Source: Aspidiotus rigidus
Taxonomy: Eukaryota > Arthropoda > Insecta > Hemiptera > Diaspididae
Direction: 5' to 3'
Length of the DNA: 64,000 bases
Assembly (NCBI GenBank): GCA_035079385.1
Contig: JAVHKY010000054.1
Span: 9,835,501 to 9,899,500, forward strand
In this document: one piece after another, positions 45,673-56,622 of the stretch
Position numbering within the stretch: the stretch's first letter is position 1
Layout: every line of letters starts with the position of its first letter
Position numbers and translations under genes: made by a program
Notes under the pieces: model-generated
Told to the model about the DNA's origin: nothing
Database searches by the model: none
The model's input: only the letters and a program-made list of their open reading frames with translations

Positions 45673-47315
45673 CAGGGTGTCCACTTTTTCCCTGAAATGA
45701 AATTCCCTGACTTTTTCAGGTTTTTCCAGATTATAATCTCCACTGAAAGAGAAAAAAATAACAAAATACGTATTTGCGTAGACCTATCCAGACTGAACCT
45801 GAGTATTAAAAAAATTTTCTGGCATAGCCAAATAAATGAAAATCATGTTCCATGTCTTTTATATTTTATCAGTCATCATGAAATATTTCAGTCTAGGCTT
45901 CTACTAGGTCAAGTGTTCGTGAGATATTATTCGTTTACCCCTTTACCTCTCTTGGCGTCGTATAAGTCTTGTATGAGAAATATTTTGAGGTAATTGTGGG
46001 TGTTCTATATTTTGAGGTATCAACTTTCGGTGGGGCGAACGAGCGATCTCGCTGTTGTATTGGAATGGTATGAGAAAATTCAAGTCTTTTTTGAGAAATA
46101 TGGGGTAGCGCGAACTCGCTCCGCTCGTTCGCCCCCTGTCTCGCTGTTGTATTGGAATGGTATGTGACAATTCAAGTCTAGGGGACTTGGAAAAATGTCG
46201 ACTATCCAGCCTTTATTTATTTAATTGTTTAATTATTCAATTATTTAAATATTTAATTATTTAATTATTTAATATTATTTATTTATTTATTTATTTATAT
46301 ATTTATTTATTTATCTATTTATTTATTCATTTATTTATTTATTATTAATTCTTCTACTAGGTCAAGTGTTCGTGAGATATTATTCGTTTACTCCCTTTAC
46401 CTATCTTGGCGTCGTATAAGTCTTGTAAGAGAAATATTTTGAGGTAATTGTGGGTGTTTTATATTTTGAGGTATCAACTTTCGTGGGGCGAACGAGCGAT
46501 CTCGCTGTTGTATTGGAATGGTATGGAAAATTCAAGTCTTCTATGAGAAATATGAGGTAGCGCGAACTCGCTCCGCTCGTTCGCCCCCTGTCTCGCTGTT
46601 GTATTGGAATGGTATGAGACAATTCAAGTCTAGGGGACTTGGAAAAATTTCGACTATCCAGCCATATATGATAGGAAGAGGGACTTAGAAAATTTTCTAA
46701 TTATCAATTATATTAATTATTTAATTATTTATTTATTTAATTATTTAATTATTCAATTATTTATTTATTTATTTGATTATTTAATTATATTAATTATTTA
46801 ATTATTTAATTATTAATTGATTAATTAATTATTTATTATTATTACGCGGGGTGTACTCGCGAATTTCTGAATCATCCAAGGGGTAGAGATTTTCTAATTA
46901 TTAATTATATTAATTATTTATTTATTTATTTATTTCATTATTTATTTATTTAATTATTTAATTTTTTATTTATTATTTAATTATATTGATTATTTAAATA
47001 TTTATTTATTTATTTATTTATTTATTATTAATTATTATTATTATTATTACGCGGGGTGTACTCGCGAATTTCTGAATCACCCACGGGGTAGAGATTTCTC
47101 TTGACGGGGGGAGGGGAAGGGGGGGGGTGTACTCGCGAGTTTCAAAATCGGGGTCTGGCGAGAGAAAAGACATGGAACATGTCAAAAGAAGAGGAAAAAC
47201 TTTCTAGCTTGAACTTTTTCGACGAATCTCAAAAAATTCCCTGACTTCGGGTAAAATTCCCAAAATTCCCTGACTTTTCCCTGACTTCCAGATTTTCCAG
47301 ACAAGTGGACACCCT
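45673..47315. mobile_element. AGGGTGTCCACTT-family TIR element (middle nest)
   Basis: TIRs CAGGGTGTCCACTT and AAGTGGACACCCT have a 6-bp flanking duplication ATATTT (45667-45672, 47316-47321). Internal ends carry repeated TTCCCTGACTTTT-type motifs. The empty site is visible in the first outer unit (AATTAATATTTAATCGAGAA, about 45352). It is itself interrupted by a CATG-family copy. Confidence 0.78.
45811..47190 (+). mobile_element. CATG-family repeat, copy 4 (inner nest)
   Basis: Starts AAAATTTTCTGGCATAGCC. Inverted pair CATGTTCCATGTCTTTT (45844-45860) and AAAAGACATGGAACATG (47165-47181). Internally it has repeated GGTAATTGTGGGTGTT and GCGCGAACTCGCTCCGCTCG blocks and AT-rich minisatellite (46205-47050) with cores at about 46842 and 47050. 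No coding. Confidence 0.8.
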
Positions 47316-47630
47316 ATATTTAAGTGAGAAAAGTATCATTTTGAAAGTCAGAAGTTTGTTGATTATACCTTGATATTTGCATATAGGAAGACATGTGGAA
47401 AAACATTCGTTACACAAAATTAACAAAATTATGCATTTTTGTACTTTTTAGTTGACCTACGTATAGAAAAGTTGACTTTACTTGACTTAGTTGACCACGT
47501 TTCAAAAAAGTTGACTTTAATTGACTTAATTGACTTAGTTGACCTGGTAGACACCCTGCTAGTTGACCATGTTTCAAAAAAGTTGACTTTAATTGACTTA
47601 GTTCACTTAGTTGACCTGGTAGACACCCTG

Positions 47631-49592
47631 ATAAACAACCATTTTTCTTCAATAGCATAATCCGATACGGCTTGTGATAGGAAGAAGTAGGTATCGAGGT
47701 TAGTTTGTCCTACCTTGGGAAGTAGTTCTTTGGTCCACTGTTCGTGTGGGTCATTTTTATACGAAGGCTGCCATTTTTTAATACCTCCTCGTGTATTCTC
47801 TCAGCGCTTTCTTTTAGGTCATATTTCCGACGGCCGGGGTCACAAAGGTGCGCCCCTAAATTTGCCATCCTTTTTTTTTTTTTTTTTTTTCGCAATAATG
47901 AGCAACCGGTATATAATGTCAAGAATTAGAGGGAGGGAATTTGTAATCACCGGGCTGGGAACGTAACTGTCGAAGCCCTTGCAGAGTTTTCCGCGGCATA
48001 AAGTTTTATGACCCTATGAACTCTAGCGATTATTTTTCTGTGGGCTTCCAGTTTGTGCACAAATAGAGAAGAGGCGCGCGTGCACAGTACCCTTGAATAT
48101 GGTTCTTCTGCCTTCAATAGAATTTGGCACATTGCCATTATTGGCTACTTTGATTTTTGGCAGATGTAGTTTATATGTACATCCCAGATACTTGGCCCAA
48201 CATACTCCATGTAGCAAACTAGGGCCAGAGAGCGAGAAGGTGGGGCATAGAATGACGTCAAAGGCTGTTTAGACGAATGAGCAGAGCGGGGGAGCTAGTC
48301 AGCCTCACACACAGTATACTAAACTTGTATTAGGCTAAGAATGGGGGTCAGCGACCGATAAAAACTCCGGCAATTCCAAACAGCAAGGTTGGACCTCCGT
48401 AAGAAGAGTTTGAATTTTAACCAGTTGAGGACAATAGAAAACATTGCAGGAATTGTACTCGTTTTGATAAAATTGAAAGATGCCCTGAACACGGTGAACG
48501 TTGCTTTCAGCACAACGCACACGAATACAGAAATATATGAATTTCTGGAACGTCTTGAAAAGGTGCGATGGCTTCCTTCGCACATCCAAATTATTAAATA
48601 CTTGCGCGAAGCTTCTTCCTCATACGTGATGCTGCGTACAAATTTCGAAGCGAAACGTTAAAGTTGAGGTTGACGTACGCACTTCAAGTATGCAACCCTA
48701 GAAGTGTAGGTACATAATTTAGGCGGGATTCTCATCGCTGGCATCTCTCGTTCACAGTCAATCTCGAGTACTAAGAGTAGAAAAATAACGGTGTTCATCA
48801 AGTTAGTGCGCAAAGAATGAAAAATACTTAATATCCAACGTATTTTTGATCGCGAAATATTACAACAAAATACAAATAGGTAAACTGAATTTTTTTTTCT
48901 ACTTCTTTCAACCATACCCGAATATAATTCTAAATACTTGTACTGTACGCCGCTTGTGCTTAGAAAATTGAGGATTATTCATTATCAGACTATAGTCACT
49001 GAGCATCACCTCCCTAGATAAATTTTTCGTGTAATCCCAACAAACATTCTAATCGTTCATTTCGAGTGGAAAATTTCTGTCTCGTATTGAGGCCAATCAT
49101 CATATCAAAAAGAGAGGACATTAATTCGATAGTAACAATAAACAAATCAAAGATTACACAGCAGTTCAAATCAAAATCATTTGTATGCCAGCTTGACAGA
49201 ACTGCTGACGAGATACAACGATATGATCTACGAACACCCTGCCTTAAAATTGTCAAGCCCATAAAACAAGTGTAAACTTGAGAGCATTGAACAAAAAACA
49301 TACAAGAACTAAGCTTTTCAATGTGTGCTATAGATTACGATTGAGAGTCGGTGGGTCTGATTTGCTCTAGTGTAATTATTAGGAGAAATTTTCACAGGAA
49401 CAAAGCTATTCAAGAGAGGGATAGATGAATAGTTTTGATCTAGTTTAAGAAAATGGATAAAAATTCTAGATTCTGAACTGACACTGACTAGCAAGGTGGT
49501 GTCCCAAGTCGGAGGTAGGCTCTGCAGAAGAGGGAACTCTAATTTAGTTTATCAGATACAAAAAACTTCGACATTTGAACTATACATAATCC
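47631..49592. other. Unannotated DNA
   Basis: A T-run at 47870-47891. A 90-residue plus-strand frame (48389-48661, starting MDLRKKSLNFNQLRTIENIA) and a 70-residue minus frame (47710-47922) have no recognised domain. No transposon ends seen. Confidence 0.4.
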
Positions 49593-49910
49593 GGGTCAGA
49601 TCGGCAAGCTTCTTCTTGATCTGTTTTGTTTAGGCTTCCACTCGTTTTTCCACATAGTCCTCTCCTTTCTTCCCCTCTCCTCTTTTTTCGAACATAATGT
49701 CTTCAAATTCTAGCGGGTGGAGTAACCTGGACAGATGGAAATATTGATTATACAGTAAACCATTCAGCCTGGTGATTTTCTTGTAGAGTTCACTAATTTC
49801 GTCCTTCAGTCTCAATCTTTTGGCTTGTATCTTGGTGCATTTGGAAAACCCCTTCTTCAATATTAGTGCTCTACTTACACCTTGCTCACTCATCATGAGT
49901 TCCAATAATA
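49593..49910 (-). pseudogene. PLE-A copy 3: leader and N-terminal fragment
   Basis: On the minus strand the family leader (GGAACTCATGATGAGTGAGC, about 49905) runs into coding sequence: KRLRLKDEISELYKKITRLN, then LLYNQYFHLSRLLHPLEFED and GEGKKGEDYVEKRVEA. This is the N-terminal coiled-coil-like region of PLE-A, and it defines the natural junction between leader and ORF. RT and endonuclease are missing. Confidence 0.8.
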
Positions 49911-49945
49911 GTGAACCATAATTATGTAAAAGAAAGTGGATTTGA

Positions 49946-50000
49946 AAAATGTTCTGGCGAGCTAAATGAATAGAGATCATGTCTCATGTCTCGTCTAAAG
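49946..50000 (+). mobile_element. CATG-family left-end fragment
   Basis: GTTCTGGCGAGCTAAATGAA and CATGTCTCATGTCTCGTC match the left end of the family with substitutions. The sequence diverges after about 50000. Confidence 0.45.
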
Positions 50001-50389
50001 AGAAGGTCACTACCGTGCCTGCGTCGAGACATCCGCGGATTCAAATCAGTTTCTTTGTCTACTATATCGTGAGCGAGTTGAGGCTTAACTAGTTGACGAA
50101 TAACAGACAGGCCCACTTGTTGCCCTCCTTCTCAGTCGAGTAAATTGTGTATGAGTCTAAGAAGCTCCCCCTTTTCTTTATACAAGATGAGATTGAAAGA
50201 GATGCTCTTTGACTTGGAATTTGAATAGCAAATGGACAAGCAAGACACTAACCTCATGAAGGAAGCCGTCAATATTGGTTTAAGTTTATTGGCGGTATAT
50301 GGTGTATCCTTTATACAGAATTTCGTGACTCGATTCCCTTTTTCAAGCTAATACTAAAGGCCAAATTATGACTCATTGCAGGCTGAGTA

Positions 50390-51870
50390 TACTAGGACAA
50401 TTGAAGTCCAAGACGCAGCTAGTGCAGAAAAATCGAAATACTATCTATGGAAATTGAATAAAAAATCACCACCGGGACCTGATGTTATTAACCTTAAGGC
50501 TTGAAGGTCTTCAACATCAAGCGTCCCTAAGTATTACCTAAATTGTACAGTGCATGTTTGGCACCGAACGTCTTCGCAGACACATGAAAGACAGGACGAC
50601 CCTTCTTAATACCAAAAAACAAAGGAGATCAACTTTGCCCTACATAATATAGGCCACTGATTCTTCTCCCCATTGTGGGCAGGTTGCTGGAAAAAGTATC
50701 TTCACGCATATAAGTAACAACATAGATGAGAAGTTATCAGAAACAGCGGCTTCCTCAATAGACGCAGTCGAAAAGATTGCGCGGTGGTGGCTGTCAATAG
50801 TATCGGAAAAATGCGTCAGGCGATAAAGTATGTAACAGGGCGCCATAACAGGATATCAATCAATTGCGCTTTTGACAACGTCTACCATCCAGACACAATA
50901 AGGAGTCCGGAAAAATTCGAAGTCCCGAGGTATTTGGTAGGAATTGTGAACAACTATTGCGTCGATCGAAAAGTAATCAGGAATGGAGTTAGACATAGTC
51001 ATGACCTAGAACATGGATACCCTCAGGGAAGTGTCATTGGTCCTCCGGTGTGGAAAATATTATTAAAAAAAGTAAATTTCATAGGACCCGTAAAATCATG
51101 TCGTCGTCAGATTTAGTACATGTGCGAACTGTGTATCTGGAGGTAAACACACAAGAAAAATTGAATAGGATAATGAAAAGGAGTATTGAAGATATCAAGA
51201 AGGACCTAGCGGTATGTGTATTACAACGGAACATCAGAAACCAGGAGTGGGAAGACAACTTATTAGTTGAAGAGTTTGATTACAAAACGCAATAAACTAT
51301 TTTATAAAGTTCCTGGGAAACTTAAGAAGTCTGTTGGCAACACTTATTGCGCTCAACCAAGCTATAACCTGGTGAGGATCATTTCTTCCTACCTCTGCGA
51401 TCGTACAGTACATTGCAAGGGCCAGAGTATCATACTAGAACGGGGCTGCCCCCAAGGTTGGCCCCCACGCTATGGAATGTACTATATAATGTACTAATCA
51501 ACAGAGTGGAGCAGGACTACCCCAGTATCTTTGTGTATGCTGATGACACCAACGTCATCACATCCGCAGATACACGAGAAGATCTGGGAGAGAGTAAGAG
51601 ACTGCATTACCAAGGTCTCTGAATCCTTGAATACTTCCGGCCTGCTCCTCAACATCGGGAAGACGGAGATCCTACTGAAATACCAACTCCCAATGTACAG
51701 TAGAGGAAATGGTCAAGAAATTACCTTCACGGTGCTTGGACACACTATCAAAGCGTCCAAGGCCATTAAGTATCTTGCCTTGATGATAGACAAGATGAAA
51801 TTCAAGGCGCACCTCGGGTACATGGAGGAGAAGATGATGAAACGCATAATTCTCAATCAATTTCTGGTAT
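50390..51870 (+). pseudogene. R1-like LINE reverse transcriptase relic
   Basis: Non-LTR RT blocks: KYYLWKLNKKSPPGPDVI (about 50430-50490), SIGKMRQAIKYVTG and AFDNVYHPDTIRSPEKFEV (50796-50930, RT motif A region), DRKVIRNGVRHSHDLEHGYP then QGSVIGP (to about 51045, motif B). A second overlapping set from 51270 repeats motif B (LERGCPQG, 51440) and adds VYADDTNVIT (51535, catalytic YADD), SGLLLNIGKTEILL and LMIDKMKFKAHLGYMEEKMM (about 51840). RT motifs B appear twice, so two truncated copies of one clade may be joined. Frames are broken. LINE RT copies RNA at a nicked target. Confidence 0.8.
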
Positions 51871-52330
51871 TTTCAACTGAAATTCGATCCCAAACCTATA
51901 TGAAACATTTCCTGAAGTCTACCAAGCCAATTTGTGATGATTCTCATTCGATTTCACTCATTTTATTGACCTCCCACTGTTATCAGTCTGAACAGGGAGA
52001 TCAATTCCTTTGTGGAATTTTGGCAATTTTACGTGCTTTAAACGCTAACATCGAGTTCATACTGTGTATTAACCTCGAAAAACCGGTTTTCGTCGGTAAT
52101 TTTTGTGTTTTTCCATAGTTTTGTTAAATGTGTATGTTCCATAAGAACTCACATTTTCGTCATTTTTGATCAAATATTCAAGTGAAAATCGACTCTATCG
52201 ATTCCTAGTGTGTTTTAAATCGATATTAATCGACTAAAATCGCGTTAATATCAAAAATGTTCAATAATTCAAGTTTTATCTAGATTATAACATCAAGTTT
52301 TTAAAATAAAAACTGGGATTGTAGATATTT
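51871..52330. other. Unannotated DNA downstream of the LINE relic
   Basis: No recognised feature. An open frame extends to 52118 without a motif. Possibly LINE 3' sequence. Confidence 0.35.
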
Positions 52331-52795
52331 CCTGTAACCATGGGTGAAAAGTGAAGTATTAGTCACGCGACATCAGGATCACTTTTCCTCACCTCTTTCA
52401 GGTTAAGAATAAGTTGTTAAATATCACTCATACCCGTATAATCAAGTATACAGGTCTCATGATAATCCACACACCGCAACCGGATGCCCAACTACTGGGG
52501 AATGCGGTTATTTACCTGTAACCATGGACCAAAACCGGAGTACTGGGCAATCCGCTGCGGATCAACACTTGCTACTATTCCAGCTTAGAGGAAGATGTTA
52601 ACTAAACCACTTATTTAACTGTACACATATTCTCATGATCACTAACACACCGCAACCGGCTACCCTGCTACTGGGGAAGGCGGTTATCTCCCTGTAACCA
52701 TGGACCAAAAAGGGAATACTGGACATGCCCTGCGGGCCATCACTTGCTTCTATTACAGGTACAGAGTAAGATTGTTAACCATCTACATATAATTC
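52331..52795 (+). repeat. ~180-bp tandem repeat, about 2.7 units
   Basis: CCTGTAACCATGG recurs at 52331, 52515 and 52691 (periods 184 and 176). The middle and last units also share CACACCGCAACCGG, ACTACTGGGGAATGCGGTTA-like sequence and TCACTTGCT. ACCGCA and TGCGGT can pair within each unit. Confidence 0.75.
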
Positions 52796-52921
52796 ATTGC
52801 ACCATGTAACTAACACTAAGTATCGACGTAATTACTAGTACGCCTCTACCCCATCTTTTAGGGAATAGTAAAGGAGTCCCCCCGGTTTTGTACCTCCCAA
52901 CCTACTTTTTCTCCTTCCAGG

Positions 52922-52962
52922 TGCCCTGAGATCAATGTTTAGATCAATTCAGGGCATCTGAG
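52922..52962 (+). repeat. Inverted repeat (hairpin)
   Basis: TGCCCTGAGATCAATG on the left pairs with GATCAATTCAGGGCA on the right around a short loop. Confidence 0.6.
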
Positions 52963-53090
52963 AGGATGATTAATAACCGAAGTACAATAGGGAAACCCGT
53001 TCAGTGCATAAATCATCACGACAAGTCTCTGCGGGCGACCCTTGAGTACGGAAGCACATAATTATACACTACAACTAAGATGATAAAACA

Positions 53091-53118
53091 CCTTGCAGAG
53101 AGCGATCTCTCTGCAAGG
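53091..53118. repeat. Perfect 12-bp-stem hairpin
   Basis: CCTTGCAGAGAG, then loop CGAT, then CTCTCTGCAAGG. Perfect pairing. Not followed by a T-run. Role unknown. Confidence 0.8.
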
Positions 53119-53289
53119 GCTAGTTTCTAATATTCTCTTTACACGCCAATAAATTCGCCCCAGAAAGAAAGTTTCCATTGAGGAATCCTCCCCCCCAAAA
53201 AAAAAAAGACCGTGTTTGACTGACTAGCTCTTCCCTTCTAGCCTGATATAAGTTTAGCACGCGACTTTTGTACGTTGGAGTAATAAATT

Positions 53290-53470
53290 ATACTGAACAG
53301 GATTGAAAAACTCGAGAGTCGAAATTTTTCTAAGACCCCCTCCTATCATATATAGCCCGAGAGTCTACATTTTTTCTAAGTCCCTCTCCTATCATACGTC
53401 GAAATTTTTCCAAGTCCCTCTCCTATCATATATGGATCGAGAGTCAAAATTTTTCTAAGTTTTTCGCTGG
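53290..53470 (-). repeat. Reverse-orientation minisatellite units
   Basis: Three to four units of the 45-bp family in reverse orientation (GTCGAAATTTTTCTAAG, CCCTCTCCTATCATATATGG), 500 bp before the main array. Confidence 0.75.
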
Positions 53471-53530
53471 ACGGCAGACGGCGCACGGCAAATTTCTCAA
53501 AAAGCCCCCCATAAAACAGGTTCCCTGTTA

Positions 53531-53745
53531 ATAAGCGATTGACTAGTACAAATTACGGAGCTTGGCTAGCTAGTCAGACATAACTAGGCTGAGGAGGATG
53601 GCGGGAATAGGGCTTGGAGGGGGTAATAGCATATTACTGATGAGGAGCCGAAAGTAAGCGATTGACGAGTACGAGTTTCCCTCTAAGCCCCACTCCCGCC
53701 ACCCATCTCTGCCTAGTATACAGTCAGTCAGGCTAACTAGCTGGT
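53531..53745. repeat. Inverted repeat with nested direct repeat
   Basis: The left arm (53564-53623, GGCTAGCTAGTCAGACATAA) is roughly the reverse complement of 53678-53743 (CAGTCAGGCTAACTAGC). TAAGCGATTGACTAGTAC (53532) recurs as TAAGCGATTGACGAGTAC (53655). Probably a degenerate MITE. Confidence 0.5.
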
Positions 53746-53965
53746 GGAGGTCAATTAATGAGGATATGAAGGATAAGCTAGTATGACCCCAGATACCCGA
53801 AAGACAGGCTACGATCTAAATGAGGATCTTGAAATAATACTTCCCTCCAAACCTGGCAACGACGGTTACCAAACCCCTTATTATCCGATGAAGTTTTTTT
53901 TTAGCGGGGAACCCGCTATCCATTTTGTTAGGAGATTACATCCTCAGAAAACGTCCGCGTCCGCA

Positions 53966-53980
53966 GGTTAGGTTAGGTTA
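53966..53980 (+). repeat. Three GGTTA units (TTAGG-like)
   Basis: GGTTAGGTTAGGTTA at the left border of the minisatellite matches the insect telomere unit. It is short enough to be chance. Confidence 0.35.
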
Positions 53981-54913
53981 CGAGACTTGGAAGAATTTCG
54001 AGTCTCGAGTTATATATGATAGGAGGGGGACTTCGAAGAATTTCAAGTCTCGAGCTATATATAATGGGGGGGGGGGACTTGGAAGATTTAGAAGAATTTC
54101 AAGTCTCGAGCTATATATGATAGGAGGGGGGGGGGACTTGGAAGAATTTTGACTTTCAAGCTACCGTTCGCCGTCCGCTGTCCAACCAAAAACTTGGAAA
54201 AATTTTGAGACTCGAGCTATATATGATAGGAGGGGGACTTAGAAGAATTTCGAGTCTCGAGCTATATATGATAGGAGGGGGACTTAGAAGAATTTCGAGC
54301 CTCGAACTATATATGATAGGAGGGGGACTTGGAAGAATTTCGAGCCTCGAACTATATATGATAGGAGGGGGACTTGGAAGAATTTCAAGTCTCGAGCTAT
54401 ATATGATAGGAGGGGGACTTAGGAGATTTAGAAGAATTTCAAGTCTCGAGCTATATATAATGGGGGGGGGGGAGGGACTTGGAAGAATTTTGACTTTCGA
54501 GCTACCGTCCGCCGTCCAACCAAAAACTTGAGACTCGAGCTATATATGATAGGAGGGGGACTTAGAAGATTTAGAAGAATTTCAAGTCTCGAGCTATATA
54601 TGATAGGAGGGGATTTAGAAGAATTTCGAGCCTCGAACTATATATGATAGGAGGGGGACTTGGAATAATTGTTACTTCCGAGCTATATATGATAGAAGGG
54701 GGACTTAGAAGAATTTCAAGTCTCGAGCTATATATGATAGGAGGGGGACTTAGAAGAATTTCGAGTCTCGAGCTATATATGATAGGAGGGGGACTTAGAA
54801 GAATTTCGAGTCTCGAGCTATATATGATAGGAGGGGGACTTAGAAGAATTTCGAGCCTCGAACTATATATGATAGGAGGGGGACTTGGAAGAATTTCGAG
54901 CCTCGAACTATAT

Positions 54914-55095
54914 ATATAATCTTCGTAGTTCGGTTTATCTTCGGAGATCTTTATTTGCTGTTGCTTTACAACTTAATGATCATTGTACCGTATGTACTAC
55001 GGTATAGTACAGATAATATAGATTGCTAAGCATAATAATAATCTCGTGTGCTCTCGAGTCGATGATTCTGCGATTATTGGGTTTCACAGTTTACA
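54914..55095 (+). repeat. 5' LTR-like repeat
   Basis: 182 bp from ATATAATCTTCGTAGTTCGG to GGGTTTCACAGTTTACA. Contains GTACTACGGTATAGTAC and CTCTCGAGTCGATGATTCTG. Confidence 0.88.
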
Positions 55096-55110
55096 CGGCC
55101 ATACTGACAT

Positions 55111-55129
55111 CAACGTCGTCCCGACGTTG
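55111..55129 (+). repeat. Hairpin just inside the 5' LTR
   Basis: CAACGTCG-TCC-CGACGTTG, a perfect 8-bp stem 16 bp inside the LTR, where primer-binding or dimerisation signals usually lie. Role is inference. Confidence 0.6.
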
Positions 55130-55587
55130 AACTCAAAAAAATATCCTTCAATTCGACAGCTTTGAAGGTTAACATTCTCGTGGCATTAATTGAGGAATGA
55201 GGATTCAAACCGAGTTTTTGTGGTATAATTTGGTTGAGCACGTTCACGGCCATTTTGACACACAATGACGTCCTCGTCATTAAGAAAGGCCATTCGGTCA
55301 TTCTGACTACAAATTTATCTTGTCGCGTTTGATTCTGTTGAAATATGTGCTGGTATCGTTTTTAATCTTTCTGCGTTCACATCTTCTTCAGGAAAGTGAA
55401 GAGGTTTTTATTTTGAAACAATACATGTCTCAGTAACGAAAATTAAGCCGGCGGATATATCATTACGGCGTTGGTATAATTGTAAATACGCGCGGTCGAG
55501 CTGATAAAATGAGTCGGAAAAGTTAGTGCTGAAACAGAAAACAAAACATAAGAGCACAAAACTCACTACATGTGATTTGTGGCTGAA

Positions 55588-55859
55588 GTTCACACGACAG
55601 ATCTCTTTTCCTGAGATAAGATGAACTAGAAATGTTTTGGCTGAGAGTTCACACGACAGATCTCTTTTTCTGAGATAAGGTGAACTAGAAATGTTTTGGC
55701 TGAGAGTTCACACGACAGATCTCTTTTCTTGAGATAAGGTGAACTAGAAATGTTTTGGCAGAGAGTTCACACGACAGATCTCTCTTTTGAGATAAGGTGA
55801 ACCAGAAACATTATGGCAGGGGTTCACACGACAGATCTCTCTTGTGAGATAAGGTGAAC
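55588..55859 (+). repeat. Five tandem ~59-bp stem-loop repeats
   Basis: Copies at 55588-55626, 55647-55685, 55706-55744, 55765-55802 and 55822-55859. Each reads GTTCACACGACAGATCTC, a T-rich loop, then GAGATAAGGTGAAC. GTTCAC pairs with GTGAAC and ATCTC with GAGAT. Stems are conserved while loop and spacer vary. Copy 1 has one mispair (ATGAAC). Confidence 0.85.
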
Positions 55860-55931
55860 CAGAAACATTCTTGGTTTGCTTGTAGTAAACACAGCTGCTA
55901 TATTTCATCTTGGTATTTGCTCTGTTGACTG

Positions 55932-56178
55932 TTGTTCCACAGTTGTATCTTTGGGGTCAAATGGCGTAGCCGGGTTGGCGCTGCAGGTTGGCATTACACT
56001 TATCGTTCTCAATCCGTCGTGAGTTTCGTCTGGCTGGCTTCTCGCATTGTTGGTTGTCGTCGTTCTCCTTCGATCGCGTGGTTGTACTGGGTTTATTCGA
56101 CGTTGGTTGTTCCTTTGATAAACGACATTGAATTTGAATTTGTAGTCGTTTCTGTTTCTGGCGTTTGAATTCCTTCAA
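55932..56178. other. Ambiguous open frames within the LTR element
   Basis: Two overlapping frames: plus 55932-56168 (78 residues, hydrophobic, no motif) and minus 55957-56178 (73 residues, basic, KEFKRQKQKRLQIQIQCRL). Neither has a recognised domain. The minus frame resembles low-complexity Gln/Lys/Arg sequence. I cannot choose between them and would not call a gene. Confidence 0.2.
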
Positions 56179-56440
56179 CTAGTCGTTAGAAGGTTCAATG
56201 GATCGAGTTTCAGTTATCTCATCGGTAGAGCGGTTTCAAATTCGCCAAATATCAAACGCGTATGTTATCTTCACCATTGGCTGCTCTGGATTGGTTTCAA
56301 CGAACTTTGTTTCTTGGGAAGTGGTATCGCATTCAGAATCGCGAGGAGAAAAAAAAAAGTTTTCTTGGTGGCGACAACTTCTCTGTTTGCTGAGATCGCG
56401 CAAGATGGCGTTGAGTTAGGCGCGGCTTATCCCACTTCTG

Positions 56441-56622
56441 ATATAATCTTCGTAGTTCGGTTTATCTTCGGAGATCTTTATTTGCTGTTGCTTTACAACT
56501 TAATGATCATTGTACCGTATGTACTACGGTATAGTACAGATAATATAGATTGCTAAGCATAATAATAATCTCGTGTGCTCTCGAGTCGATGATTCTGCGA
56601 TTATTGGGTTTCACAGTTTACA
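56441..56622 (+). repeat. 3' LTR-like repeat
   Basis: 182 bp identical by eye to 54914-55095, followed by the TSD TATAT and the minisatellite. Confidence 0.88.

Larger units (their letters stand above)
45203..47630. mobile_element. CAGGGTGTCTACC-family TIR element (outer nest)
   Basis: Left ends CAGGGTGTCTACCAGAATTG at 45203 and a second tandem start CAGGGTGACTACCAGAATTG at 45521. Right ends CCTGGTAGACACCCTG at 47543-47558 and again at 47615-47630. The element is AT-rich with repeated AGTTGAC motifs and no coding. It is interrupted by a second element at 45673-47315. The doubled ends suggest tandem or nested copies of one MITE family. Confidence 0.75.
54914..56622 (+). mobile_element. 1.7-kb LTR-type element inserted in the minisatellite
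   Basis: 182-bp direct repeats (54914-55095 and 56441-56622) that I read as identical are bounded by the 5-bp TSD TATAT (54909-54913, 56623-56627). Removing one TSD and the element restores a continuous 45-bp array, matching 57500-57620. The interior has a hairpin, five tandem stem-loops and no gag-pol. No classical polypurine tract adjoins the 3' LTR (CCCACTTCTG precedes it). Non-autonomous and young. Confidence 0.88.

Noticed and set aside
53637..53672. CTGATGA-GGAGCC-GAAA, hammerhead-like
   Set aside because: Stem II would have a two-base loop, and stems I and III do not pair.
56205..56255. tRNA-like CGGTAGAGCGG followed by TTTCAAATTC
   Set aside because: The A- and B-like boxes are almost adjacent, far too close for a tRNA or Pol III promoter.
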